Below are positions 45,213-55,340 of a DNA stretch of 64,000 nucleotides, one piece after another. Both the position numbers and the translations under genes were made by a program. Below the pieces are notes generated by a model. That model saw nothing but the letters and a program-made list of their open reading frames with translations. It made no database searches and was not told the DNA's origin. Origin of the DNA: Erigeron canadensis (lineage: Eukaryota > Streptophyta > Magnoliopsida > Asterales > Asteraceae); contig NC_057761.1 in the NCBI RefSeq assembly GCF_010389155.1, positions 12,712,501 through 12,776,500 of the forward strand, written 5' to 3'. Numbering within the stretch: the first letter of the stretch is position 1; every line of letters starts with the position of its first letter.

Positions 45213-45867
45213 GGCCATACAGAAATGGGAGACACCGAAGACACTTATAGATATTCACAGCTTCTTAGGATTGGCCGGATACTATCGGAGATTCATTAAT
45301 AATTTCTCCAAGATTACCTTACCATTGACTCAGCTGACTCAAAAGAACCATGATTTTGTTTGGGGAAGGCAGCAAGAGGAAGCTTTTCAGCTTTTAAAAG
45401 ACAAGTTGTGTAATGCTCTGATCCTAGCACTACCAGATGGGCCAGATGGGTTTGTAGTGTACTGTGATGCATCGCACCAAGGATTAGGTTGTGTGTTGAT
45501 GCAGAAAGACAAGGTGATCGCCTATGCCTCTAGGCAGCTAAAAGTACACGAGAAAAACTATACGACTCATGATCTGGAACTAGGAGCAGTGGTGTTTGCA
45601 CTAAAAATTTGGAGACATTATTTGTATGGTACAAAGTGTACGGTGTATACTGATCACAAAAGCTTGCAACATGTTTTTGATCAGAAGATGTTGAATATGA
45701 GGCAAAGACGTTGGTTGGAGTTACTCAGCGACTATGATTGTGCTATAAAGTATCATCCTGGCAAAGCAAATGTTGTCGCTGATGCTTTAAGTCGTAAGGA
45801 AAGAGTCAAGCTTTCAAGAATACAAACATCAAACCAACATATTGGAATGACTATACGATAACGAGTC
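45213..45867 (+). pseudogene. pol: Tekay-type RNase H
   Basis: The frame open from 45271 gives the RT connection ([20 protein letters not shown]). RNase H follows with [53 protein letters not shown] and [16 protein letters not shown]. The catalytic acidic residues of the D-E-D set are present (YCDAS, HDLELGA, YTDHKS). The frame ends at 45861, just before the integrase frame. Confidence 0.85.
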
Positions 45868-47118
45868 ATGAATGATCAAGATGAGGCAATGAAGCCCGAG
45901 AACATAGTAAATGAAACCTTACACGGTGCTGATGAGAAATTTGAAACTGACTATGACAGAATCAAACTTTTGAAAGGAAGGGTTTGGATTCCCGAGGTTA
46001 ATAACTTGAGGGAGATATTGATGAAAGAAGCTCATAGTTCAAGATACTCAATTCATCCTGGTGCCGACAAAATGTACAAAGGTTTAAAGGAATTCTATTG
46101 GTGGCCTGGGATGAAACGAGAAATCGCTAGCAAGTGCTCGACATGTTCAATGGTTAATACTGAACATCAAAAGCCGTCGGGACTTCTACAGCAACCTGAA
46201 ATTCCAGAATGGAAGTGGGAACACATAACAATGGACTTTGTGACTAAACTACCCCATACAACGAAAGGACATGACGCTATATGGGTAATAGTTGACCGCC
46301 TAACAAAGTCTCCTCATTTTCTGCCGACTCGAGAAGACTATAGGACGGATAAGCTTGCCCGGATTTATATAGATGAAATCGTTGCTCGCCATGGAGTGCC
46401 CTTGTCTATTATATCAGATAGAGATAGTCATTTCACATCACGATTTTGGAAGTCACTACAAGAAGAATTGGGCACACAATTGAACTTGAGCACTGCCTAT
46501 CACCCTCAAACGGATGAGCAGAGTGAGTGCACAATCCAGACTTTGGAAGATATGTTTCGAGCATGTGTGATAGAATTTATAGGAAGTTGGGATTCTCACT
46601 TGCCTTTAGTTGAGTTCTCGTATAATAATAGTTATCACACAAGCATTCAATGTGCACCTTTCGAGGCATTATATGGGCGAATATGTAGAACACCTGCTGG
46701 CTAGAGACAGGGGAAAGACGAATAATGAAGCTTGACATAGTTCAAGAGACTACCGATAAAATCGCGACGATTAAAGAAAGGCTTAAGGCAGCCCAAGATA
46801 GACAAAAGAACTATGTAGATAATCGTCGTAAACCGTTAGAATTCCAAGTTGGTGACAAAGTTTTCCTAAAAATGTCACCGTGGAAAGGCTCGGTTCGATT
46901 TGGAAAGAAAGGCAAGTTAGGTCCTCGTTACATTGGACCTTATGAAATTGTGGAAAGGATTGGAATTGTGGCTTATAGATTAAAGTTGCCTCGGGAATTA
47001 GGCAACATACATGACGTTTTTCACATATCCAACTTAAAGAAATGTATGACAGACGAGGCAACAATCATTCCTATTAATGAATTCAAAATAGACGACAAGC
47101 TCCAATTCGTTGAAGAAC
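45868..47118 (+). pseudogene. pol: Tekay-type integrase with GPY/F module, chromodomain missing
   Basis: The first part (45868-46704) has the HHCC zinc region ([35 protein letters not shown]). It has a core with all three acidic residues ([41 protein letters not shown]). A TAG at 46702-46704 follows. After a shift, 46725-47118 carries the GPY/F module (KGKLGPRYIGPYEIVERIG, VFHISNLKKC) and ends at LQFVEEP. In the family a chromodomain comes next. Here codons run directly into LTR sequence (GLNDLDAYM) to a stop at 47150. Confidence 0.9.
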
Positions 47119-48381
47119 CAGGACTAAATGATCTAGATGCTTATATGTAAATAAATGATAATAAATTTTGTTTGTGCACATAATTTAACAACATGGATTT
47201 ATACGTGGAAACTAGTCTAGATAAGTGCTAACATTCTGATTTTAAGTAAGTACATATAGTGTGTCATATGTGGGTTAATTACATGAAGTCATGCATAGTC
47301 GAATAAATGCGCGTGAACTGCTTGCTGGTGATTTAAACTTTACAACATAAACTTACATAAAAAGACATTCAAATTGGTAATGGCATTTCGAAAGACATGA
47401 GTCTTTAGGTGTTGGGTTTTTAGTGTGAGACTTGAACCTCACCAACGTGCTTATATGACTAGGTTTAGACATTCGTGGACGTTGACTCTCTCACCCCGTA
47501 CTCGTTAATAAATAAGACGTTATCTCAAGGTGAGGTCATAGCCCCTTTTAATTTACTGCTTTCTAAATTCGGAGTGAAAGGCATGATTTTATTATTAAAT
47601 CTTGGTTGATCATATTTGTATATATTTAACATTTTTAGACTTATTTATATTTTTGTTGAACTGATAGACATATTTTAAGCTTTTGAGCTTGTCATAGACT
47701 TTTTAGACATATTTTTGTATACTTGTACGTTATAGCATGAGTTCTAACACTTTAAGTCCCTGAGACATTCACATTACTATTAACATTATGTCGTAGATAT
47801 TATAGGATAGCGCTATCTAGGGTCAGACCAGCCCTTATCCACACTGCTCAGTGGGTGCATGGTATCTTTAGATCCTATTCATACGATGTTAGAGTATGAA
47901 TCCTTATAGGGCATAGTCGGTCAAACGGTTTAGCAATGGCCTCATTGCAATTGACAGCTCAAGAATACTAAATGTCTAGACTTAATCAACCAATTATATT
48001 ATTTATGTACATTGACTAAGCATATTCTTGTAAACAAGTTGACATGGAACCTGAAAACTTATGGACTCGCTCAACTATTTTTAGTTGATTCCTTTTTATT
48101 CGCGTGCCTTTCAGGAAATCGTTAGTAAGGTCAGCTCTCGCAAAGACGTTTCAGACTCGTACCTCGTCAAGATATATTGTTCTCAAGTTCATTGTATAGT
48201 CTTTTGGTATGTTTCAGATCATGTATCTTGTCTACTCTAGTCTTTTGTTATGGGACTTTTCGGTACAGTGTGATCCACCTTTTGTACTTCTTGTAATATA
48301 ATGGCGTGTTATGATCTTTTGACTTGTGCTATGTACTATATATCTGTTGCATCCTGTATTCCGCCTTAGTGGGGTGTTACA
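47119..48381 (+). repeat. 3' LTR of Tekay-type element, internally deleted
   Basis: It starts within the pol frame at GGACTAAATGATCTAG and ends GTGGGGTGTTACA. Relative to the 5' copy it lacks 566 bp (39819-40384 there) at position 47325/47326. The stop codon, 3' untranslated region and polypurine tract expected before it are absent. Confidence 0.85.
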
Positions 48382-48971
48382 ACTGTGTTCACCAGAGGGA
48401 ATTATATCTGGTCATGGCTTAAGAGCCAGGTAATTAAAAGATGAATTAGTAACACAAACTTTAGGTCTTAATGCTTAAAACAATGAATCTAGCGAGAATT
48501 TGTTTTAATGGGTAGTGTGAGTCTAGCGACAGCACTACTAACTAAGTAAAGTGAATCTAACGAGAATCTGAACCGTGATTAAGTTTCCAATAGGCTAACA
48601 AACCAGTAAGATAGTATTTGGTCGTACCATGAGATTGGAGATGCCAAACAAGTATTTTAATTTAACTACTGTTATTTGCTTTTTTCAAACTATTTTTAGA
48701 TTAGTCTCTCGCTGCAAAGCGCGTGGTTAGATTTTATTTATTTTACTGTCAAAAGTATTAGTTTATTAGGAGTTAGTGACAAACCCACAAACAAACTAGA
48801 ATTACACGTACTACTAGGTTAGGTAACGCAACGCGTCCCTATGAACGATCCTGTAACTTACCACTAGGCTATATTGCATTGACCGGGTTCTCTGCTCGTT
48901 AAAGTATGTGTTAGTTTAGATAGTTACTTGTACAACATAAATTTAAAGACTAGAATAAAACACCACCATCA
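48382..48971 (+). repeat. Athila-type 3' LTR, end portion
   Basis: Nearly identical to 10358-10947 and with the same terminal AAAACACCACCATCA. It begins exactly where the Tekay element ends, so the Tekay element interrupts this LTR. The sequence after it (TGAAC...) is copia coding sequence, not a primer binding site, which fits a 3' LTR. Confidence 0.75.
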
Positions 48972-50140
48972 TGAACCAACAACACCCAAAACTTGTATTA
49001 TTCCTCCTATTCAATTGCCTGAGGACAAGACTGGAGCATACCAGATGAATGTTCCAATAAAAAAGGTCAAGCAGAATAAACGTTTGCCTCAATCATCTTC
49101 TAAGGAACCCCAGGTTTAGAAGAAGAAAAATGTTGTTCCACCTAAGCCAAAAGTCCAGTCATCTGGAAAGGCTCAGGTGTCATCTAAAGAAACCATTTTG
49201 TTACGATTGGAAAGCCAGTTTCAACTTCTGGCTCGTCAAGTTCAAAGTTGTAATGCAAGATTAAACAATTTTGAGGGTACTTCATCTGGCCCAAAACAAA
49301 ATACAAAACCTTTTTCCAAGAAAGTTAAAATTGTTACTCCTGTTGAGAAAAAGAAAAAGGTTTCAAAACTGTCAAACCCAGTGGTCTTTTCAACTAAGAC
49401 TACTGTCGAAGAAAGTAAACTCAACCAGATACCCCCAGGGATCTATTTGGCAGGATCCAGAGAACCCATCAGTCGATGGGTTCCCAAAACTAACTAATCA
49501 ATCTGGTGGATGTGCAGGGCGATCGAAAGAAATATATTTGGTATCTTGACAGCGCTACTGGCAGGACTATGACTGGATGTAAGACCCTGCTGCAGAGTTC
49601 GTGGCTTCCGACGAACCCTCTAATACTTTTGGAAATGATGGTTCTGGAAAGACTGAGGGATATGGTGTCCTGAATAATGGTCAAGTCAAATTCAGACGGG
49701 TGGCTTATGTTAATGGTTTGAAATATAACCTAATAAGTGTGAGCCAACTGTGTGATGATGGTTACCAGGTGTTGTTTAACATCTCCCAAGGCATTGTATT
49801 TAATAAGGATTGGAAAGTAGTATTGATTGCCCCCAGAAAAGGGAATGTGTATGTGATGGATATGGAAAGCTCTCTTTCAGAGCAGTGTTTCTATACCAAG
49901 GCTGATGAAGACACAAACTGGTTATGGCATAAAAGGTTATCCCATTTAAATTTCAAAAATATTAATAAGTTGTCCAGAAAACAACTTGTAGATGGGATAC
50001 CTTCAGTTTTTTTCAAAAAAGAAAGGCCATGTCTAGGATGTGAGATGGGTAAGCAGATCGCACCAGTTTCAAGACAAAGCAGAATTTTAGCATATCTGAA
50101 CCACTTCATATGCTTCATATGGACCTTTTTGATCCAGTGA
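48972..50140 (+). pseudogene. pol: Copia gag-end, protease and integrase N-terminus fragment
   Basis: A different copia copy. 48976-49119 gives a basic linker (DKTGAYQMNVPIKKVKQNKR) and 49177-49497 another (LLRLESQFQLLARQVQSCNA, WVPKTN). The protease start near 49540 reads WYLDSATGRTMTGCK, so the catalytic D-S-G has Ala for Gly and the C-S-x-H part is altered. After a frameshift at about 49600 comes GNDGSGKTEGYGVLNNGQVK, YNLISVSQLCDDGYQVLF, the pre-integrase zinc region (WLWHKRLSHLNFKNINKLS, CLGCEMGKQ) and the HMDLF block in a shifted frame near 50113. It stops there and is fused to unrelated minus-strand sequence. Confidence 0.8.
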
Positions 50141-50241
50141 ATGCTTCATATTTCTCTTTGTAAGCTTGAAGAAGAAATAGAATGTCTCTGCTAGTGCTTC
50201 TTGTTTGCTATTTTCAAAAACCCAGACTTTGATTTGATTCT

Positions 50242-51446
50242 TCATGCTTGCATTTTCAATCTTCTCCCAGGGATGGGAGCGGGAATGGTTGATGTGGTTT
50301 CAAGAATTGTAGATAATTGTGGTGGAGAAAGAATTGGTTGAATCAGTGAAGAAATAGAAGGAAGTGGTGTAAAAGGTGTTGTTGGAAGAGATGGTGTTGA
50401 TTGTGATGGTGGCGGTGTTGTTTGAGAAGAAGAAATTGGTGTGATCAGAGTTTCAAAAGATACTCGTTTAGCTTTCCTCCTCGGTTGCTAAACAGTCCCC
50501 TCACCTTTATCCCTCTTTTTATTTTAATACTCCTAGGACCCTCACTTGGCGACCTATGCACAGTTGGGGTAGGAGTCTGTCGGCTTTCAGACCCCAGAAT
50601 TGTGTCTAACCACTCTCTATAAGTCCTAAGATGGGGACTGTTAGTCGGTACAAGATTTAACAAGAAGGGTGGAATGGGAAAAGGTTTTGCAAGCTCACTT
50701 CCTATGCCCCTGAGATTGGATTTATACATAGCGATTACACATTTGAACGAGTCCTCCAACTTGGGGATTACATCAGTAGACTCCAGAACATTTTCAATCA
50801 ACAATGTGAAGAATCTGATGTAGGGAATATATTTCCTTTCTTGCCCATCTTTGCTTTTTACAACTTGGGCCATTTTCTCCTAAAGAATCTTTGCATAGTC
50901 ACATTGAACATTATGAGTGACTGCATAATATAGTGATAGAGAATGCTTTGTCATGGCATCTATTCCTTTCTGGGAGGGCATCAAGCAGGTATTCAAAACA
51001 TTATACATGGTGTGCCAGAGAGTTGCAACATTCATTCTCTTAAAATCTCTTAGTGATCCCAATTCCCCTTCATATCCAAGGGCTTGAATTGCAGCCAACA
51101 TTTCTTCAATAGATGGCAGTTCTTCATACTCTTCTTGTTCAGGAAACCCGAGGATGGATCTGAATTGTTCCAGATTGAATTTGCAGAGATAGTATTTTCC
51201 TTCAAATTCCAAAGTATATTGGAAGTAGTCTTCAGACTTCTTTCTTTTGTCTGCCTTTGTATAAACAATTGATTCCCATAAATCAAAGGCGTACTTCTCT
51301 GGAACTATAGCTCCACTGGTTAGAGCTATATTTAGGGGATGGTGATTCAAGATTTCTGTTATAATTGGGAACTTCGATGCAAATGGAATGTGCAAAGCTT
51401 GATTAGCTTGCATCTTCATAGAGGCACCTTCTTCGAATATTGACAT
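50242..51446 (-). pseudogene. Copia-associated accessory ORF (unknown function)
   Basis: About 400 codons. 51446-50880 starts MSIFEEGASMKMQANQALHI and includes NIALTSGAIVPEKYAFDLWE, YYLCKFNLEQFRSILGFPE and ATLWHTMYNVLNTCLMPSQ. A single TAG (50880-50882) follows. The same frame then continues from 50879 through YIPYIRFFTLLIENVLEST. A frameshift near 50470 leads to a Pro/Ser/Thr-rich tail (SSSQTTPPPSQSTPSLPT) ending at TGA 50242-50244. Its layout resembles the extra ORF found with copia elements in Asteraceae assemblies (helical N-terminal domain, F-x-R-F-x-x-L-like segment, Pro-rich tail). That is recalled family knowledge, not a search result. It lies on the same strand as, and downstream of, the SIRE-like polyprotein at 53782-60910. 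Confidence 0.6.
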
Positions 51447-51605
51447 CTTTTATATAATTTTAAGAAGAACCTGAAATGAAACCATTTTAACCAAAATATT
51501 GACCAGAGAAAGAACAAACTTTAGACCTCACATAATAATATACACAAGATAACAAATTAGACACACTATTTTCACAGACACAATGTTTCATATATATATT
51601 AAGTA

Positions 51606-51762
51606 TGAGACAACAGAGGTAGTACACAAAGGCGTTCAATACCTTGCTTCTCACCCTGATATATATAAGAAATCATTACAATTTATAGAATCACATCAGT
51701 ATTTAATGATAAGATAACAAAGGTAGTACACAAAGGCGTTCAATACCTTGCTTCTTACCCTA
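51606..51762 (-). repeat. Duplicated ATTGAACGCCTTTGTGTAC block
   Basis: Two copies (about 51606-51653 and 51711-51762), roughly 104 bp apart. On the minus strand both read GAAGCAAGGTATTGAACGCC then TTTGTGTACTACCT. The same block occurs on the plus strand at 7121-7164 and 39121-39150. It lies 160-320 bp upstream of the accessory ORF start. Confidence 0.8.
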
Positions 51763-51868
51763 ATACTCATGAAAACTATAAATGGACACACATATAGCAC
51801 ATTTACATTTAACAAGACATAGACAAGAAAATTTTGGACAAGGAAGCAATTTTGACAAAAATTAGTTG

Positions 51869-52850
51869 TTTGCCGAGCTTACTGCTCGGCAGATAGTATA
51901 AAAGGAAAATTTTGTTCAGAAATATTACAAGTATGGAAAAATGGTTTTGGAACATCTTTTATGTAACTTGTAATATTTGCCTAGCTTAAACTTCGGTAAA
52001 CAAAAGAAATGTATGTGAAGCTATGATATGCCGAGCAAATACCTCGGGGTATAGTACAAATAGATTGAACTTCACATTTGAATATATGAAAAGTCCTTTG
52101 ATTAAACAACAAGAATGTTGCCAATTGATAAAGGAACATTTCAAGAAAAAAAATAGTTTCACGTCATTTTGAAGAGATTTTAACTGTTTGCCGAGCAAAA
52201 TGCTCTGCAAATAATATAAATTGAAAGTTGTAACTTAGAAACTTTTTCAAGGAAAATGGTGATTTGTCGAGCTTATAGCTCTGCAAATGGTTTAAAATGA
52301 CTTAGAAAATTTTTTACGTGAAATGTGTTGTTTGCCGAGCTTAGAGCTCTACAAACATCTTTATTTAAGAAAGACCTATGAAAATTATTTCTCGAAGATC
52401 TCATGAACGAATTCAAGTGCAAAGTTCTGTAAACAATGTATTTTGGAAAAGATTTATATTGATTTGCCAAGCAAAATGCTCTGCAAATAAGAACTTTGGC
52501 ACTTTAGAAAACTTTATCGAGTTCAAAGCTCTTCATTCATTGAAAATCTTTTGATTGGGTAGTGAGAAATTAATGGTTTACTGAGCAAAAACCTCGGCAA
52601 ATGGCCATTATGTGATTCAATCCTTGTGAAAGTATGAGGGTCAGGGTTAATTCTTCTAAAATATGCCGAGCAGAAAGCTCTGCATATAGTTGAAAACACT
52701 TGAAGGAAGTTTATGAAACCCCTTGTTTGCCGAGCAAATATCTCAGCATCCTTTTAGAAAAGAAGGATACTTTCAAGTCCAGAAAAACATGAAGATTTAA
52801 AGATGACCGTTGACACTTGTATTAATTGCCGAGCAAACACCTCGGCATCT
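51869..52850 (-). repeat. CCGAG hairpin array, left copy
   Basis: About a dozen imperfect hairpins with stem TTTGCCGAGC and GCTCGGCAAA and 3-7 nt loops. Examples start at 51869 (TTTGCCGAGC...GCTCGGCAGA), near 52189, 52265, 52332, 52463, 52573, 52663 and 52825. Spacing is about 60-100 bp. Many have CTCTGCAAA as the second arm. One near 52663 has TATGC...GCATA in place of TTTGC...GCAAA, so both sides of a pair changed together. The array precedes the accessory ORF on the minus strand. Confidence 0.85.
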
Positions 52851-53616
52851 AGAACAAATTCAACCTTATTTCCAGAAATCACCCAAACCAATAAATCCCA
52901 ACCCAGAAAATTTGATTTGATGAAAAACAGAGCAATTTAAAGCGAGAAACAACACTTGTATAGCCTAAACATGCATCTAAATACATCAAACAGTACATCA
53001 AAACATCACATAACACATAACAATCATGATCAGTTCATGTAAGCATTTGATCAAACAGTTTGTAATCACATAAAGATGAAGGATTTCTACCTTTAATACG
53101 TGATGATCTGATGATGAAAGAAGATGAAATGAACTTAGAATAACTCAGTAAACACAACCCTTTAGATTGAATCCCAGACAAATCAACAAAAAAGATGAAG
53201 AAAAACTTGTGATGATGATCGGATGAAGAATAACAGAGAACACAAGAGAATTTTAAAAGTTTGAAAACAATAAATGAGCCCCGCCCAATCTTTTTGCTTT
53301 TAACAATCAAATTCAGGTCACGGGTCTGGGTCACCCGCGTGTCAACCCAGATCGAGTCTGATGGGCCTTTTGACATAATTGGGCTTGGCAAGACACATTT
53401 GGCTTAAAAAAACTTTTAATAAAAATTAAAATTTAAAAAAAATAAAAAAAAAAATTTAGAAGAAAAGTAAAATGAAATAAAACAAAATCTTTTTGACTTT
53501 TTATCTTTTCCCATTTTATAATTGATTTTCAGATTTTAGAAAAAATACACAAATGAAAGTAAGTTTTAAACATAACAAACAAAAATAAAAAACACATATT
53601 TACATGCATTTGCATA
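52851..53616 (-). other. Possible internal promoter and leader for the accessory ORF
   Basis: No domain is recognised. On the minus strand 53400-53080 is pyrimidine-rich (CTCTTGTGTTCTCTGTTATTC) like a plant transcript leader, followed near 53085 by AAAGGTAGAAATCC, a possible 5' splice site. There is a poly-A/T tract at 53430-53460. A promoter here is an inference from position and composition only. The open frame at 53035-53391 is not supported. Confidence 0.3.
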
Positions 53617-53700
53617 CTCCCCCTCGAATTAAGCATACAAGAGAAAGATTAATTTACAAACTCCCCCTAAAATCATGCATTCTACCCTTTTTCTCCCCCT
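53617..53700 (-). other. Three polypurine-tract-like motifs
   Basis: CTCCCCCT occurs near 53617, 53662 and 53693. On the minus strand these are AGGGGGAG, as in the SIRE-type tract at 7238-7251. They begin about 80 bp after the RNase H stop at 53782. No LTR start follows any of them, so the 3' LTR of this element is not here. Confidence 0.6.
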
Positions 53701-53781
53701 CAAACATTGCATGTAATAACAAGTAAAACACAACAATGTTTGAAACAGAAAATGATCATAAAATACATAGCATGAAAGCAT

Positions 53782-55340
53782 TTAAGTTTGTAAATCAAGC
53801 ATGCCAAGTTTGGTTTTAAGAAAATTGAACCTTTGTTCATCCAGTGGTTTAGTGAAAAGCTCAGCCAACTGGTAGTCAGTGGGAATAAAATAAAGTTCGA
53901 TGTTACCTTTCTCAACATGATCTTTAATAAAATGGTAACGAACATCTATATGCTTTGTTTTAGTATGTTGTACTGGATTGCAGCACTCTTAGAGTCACAG
54001 TAGATTGGAATTCTGTCAAACTGGAATCCATAATCAGTTAATTGTGTCTTCATCCATATAACTTGTGAACAACAACTAGCTGCAGCAACATATTCAGCTT
54101 CTACAATAGATGTAGATACATAATTCTACTTCTTTGAAGACCAACTTACCAACCTATCCCCTAAAAACTGTACACTTCCCGTAGTGCTCTTTCTATCCAA
54201 CTTACAACCTGCACGGTCAGCATCCGAGTATGCAACTAATTGAAAGCCTGTATCCTTTGGATACCACAAACCAAGGTTCACTGTGCCTTTAAGGTAACGT
54301 AAAATCCGTTTGACGGCCTCGAAATGACTTTCTTTGGGATTGGCCTGGTACCTTGCACACATACATGTGGAAAAAATAATATCCAGGTGACTGGCAGTCA
54401 AATACATGAGTGACCCTATCATACTGCGATATTTCTTTTGATCAAAAGATTTACCATTTAAATTAGCATGAATTTTTGTTCGAGTTTCCATGGGTGTTCC
54501 AATTGGTTGACAATTTATCATATCAAACTTTTTCAACATGTCAAGATATACTTATTTTGACAAATAAATGTACCATTTGACAACTGCTTGACTTGGAAAC
54601 CAAGGAAAAAGTTTAATTCACCCATCATACTCATTTCAAACTTGATGATCATTAGAGCAGAAAAATTCTTGCAGTTTTTAGGGTTGGTCAACCCAAGAAT
54701 TATGTCATCAACATATATCTGGATTAAAATAATGTCACTACCTTGTCTTTTAATGAACAAGGTAGTATCAATTGAACCTTTATTAAATCCAGATTTCAGG
54801 AGAAAAGCAGTGAGAGCGTCATACCATGCACGAGGAGCTTGTTTCAAACCATACAAAGCCTTATCTAACCTGTAGACATAATCTGGATGTTCAGAGTTCA
54901 CAAACCCTTCTGGTTGTTCAACATAGACTTCTTCTTTGAGAACTTCGTTTAAAAATGTTGTTTTGACATCCATCTGACATACAGTAAAGTTCTTGTAAGC
55001 AGCATAGGCAAGAAACATGCGTATTGCTTCAATTCATGCAACAGGTGCAAACGTCTCATTATAATCGATGCCATCTTGTTGGCAATATCCCTTTGCAACC
55101 AAACATGCTTTGTTGCATACAACAACTCCGTTTTCATCCTTTTTGTTCTTGAAGATCTACTTTGTTTTGATTGGATCTTTGTTCTTGTAAGGATTCGGAA
55201 CCAATCTCCACACTTGAAGCCTCTCAAATTGATTGAGTTCTTCCTGCATAGCCTTCACCCAATCTGGACTTCCGAGTGCTTCATTCACTGTTTTTGGCTC
55301 AACAATACTCAGGAAATTGAAGAACATGCATTCATTCACA
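53782..55340 (-). pseudogene. pol: SIRE-like copia reverse transcriptase and RNase H, minus strand
   Basis: The upstream part, 55339-55157, has SIVEPKTVNEALGSPDWVKA and LNQFERLQVWRLVPNPYKNK, then a shifted segment. 55018-54533 has [54 protein letters not shown] and an intact YVDDII. A frameshift near 54535 leads to 54539-54126 (YSDADRAGCKLDRKSTTGSV). After a stop near 54126 RNase H continues (EAEYVAAASC, then VRYHFIKDHVEKG and YQLAELFTKPLDEQRFNFL in another frame) to the end at 53782. Domain order is complete but split over at least five frames. Confidence 0.85.

Larger units (their letters stand above)
39612..48381 (+). mobile_element. Tekay-type Ty3/gypsy chromovirus, plus strand
   Basis: Order: LTR (39612-41438), primer binding site, an extra upstream ORF (41757-42474), gag with two zinc knuckles, protease, RT, RNase H, integrase with GPY/F module, LTR (47121-48381). 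The RT and integrase sequences are of the Tekay (Del) clade by their motifs (inference from family knowledge). The chromodomain expected after the GPY/F module is missing, because the reading frame joins the 3' LTR abruptly at 47119. It interrupts the Athila-type 3' LTR on its right; no matching target duplication is seen on its left. Confidence 0.85.

Noticed and set aside
50242..51446. Envelope glycoprotein function for the accessory ORF
   Set aside because: Position after pol is suggestive, but no signal peptide, transmembrane segment or fusion-peptide-like run is visible.
51869..52850. CRISPR-like reading of the regularly spaced hairpins
   Set aside because: Units are degenerate, spacers are not uniform in length, and the setting is a plant retrotransposon.
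53035..53391. 118-codon minus-strand frame upstream of the accessory ORF
   Set aside because: Low-complexity Ser/Phe-rich translation of a pyrimidine-rich leader; not coding-like.
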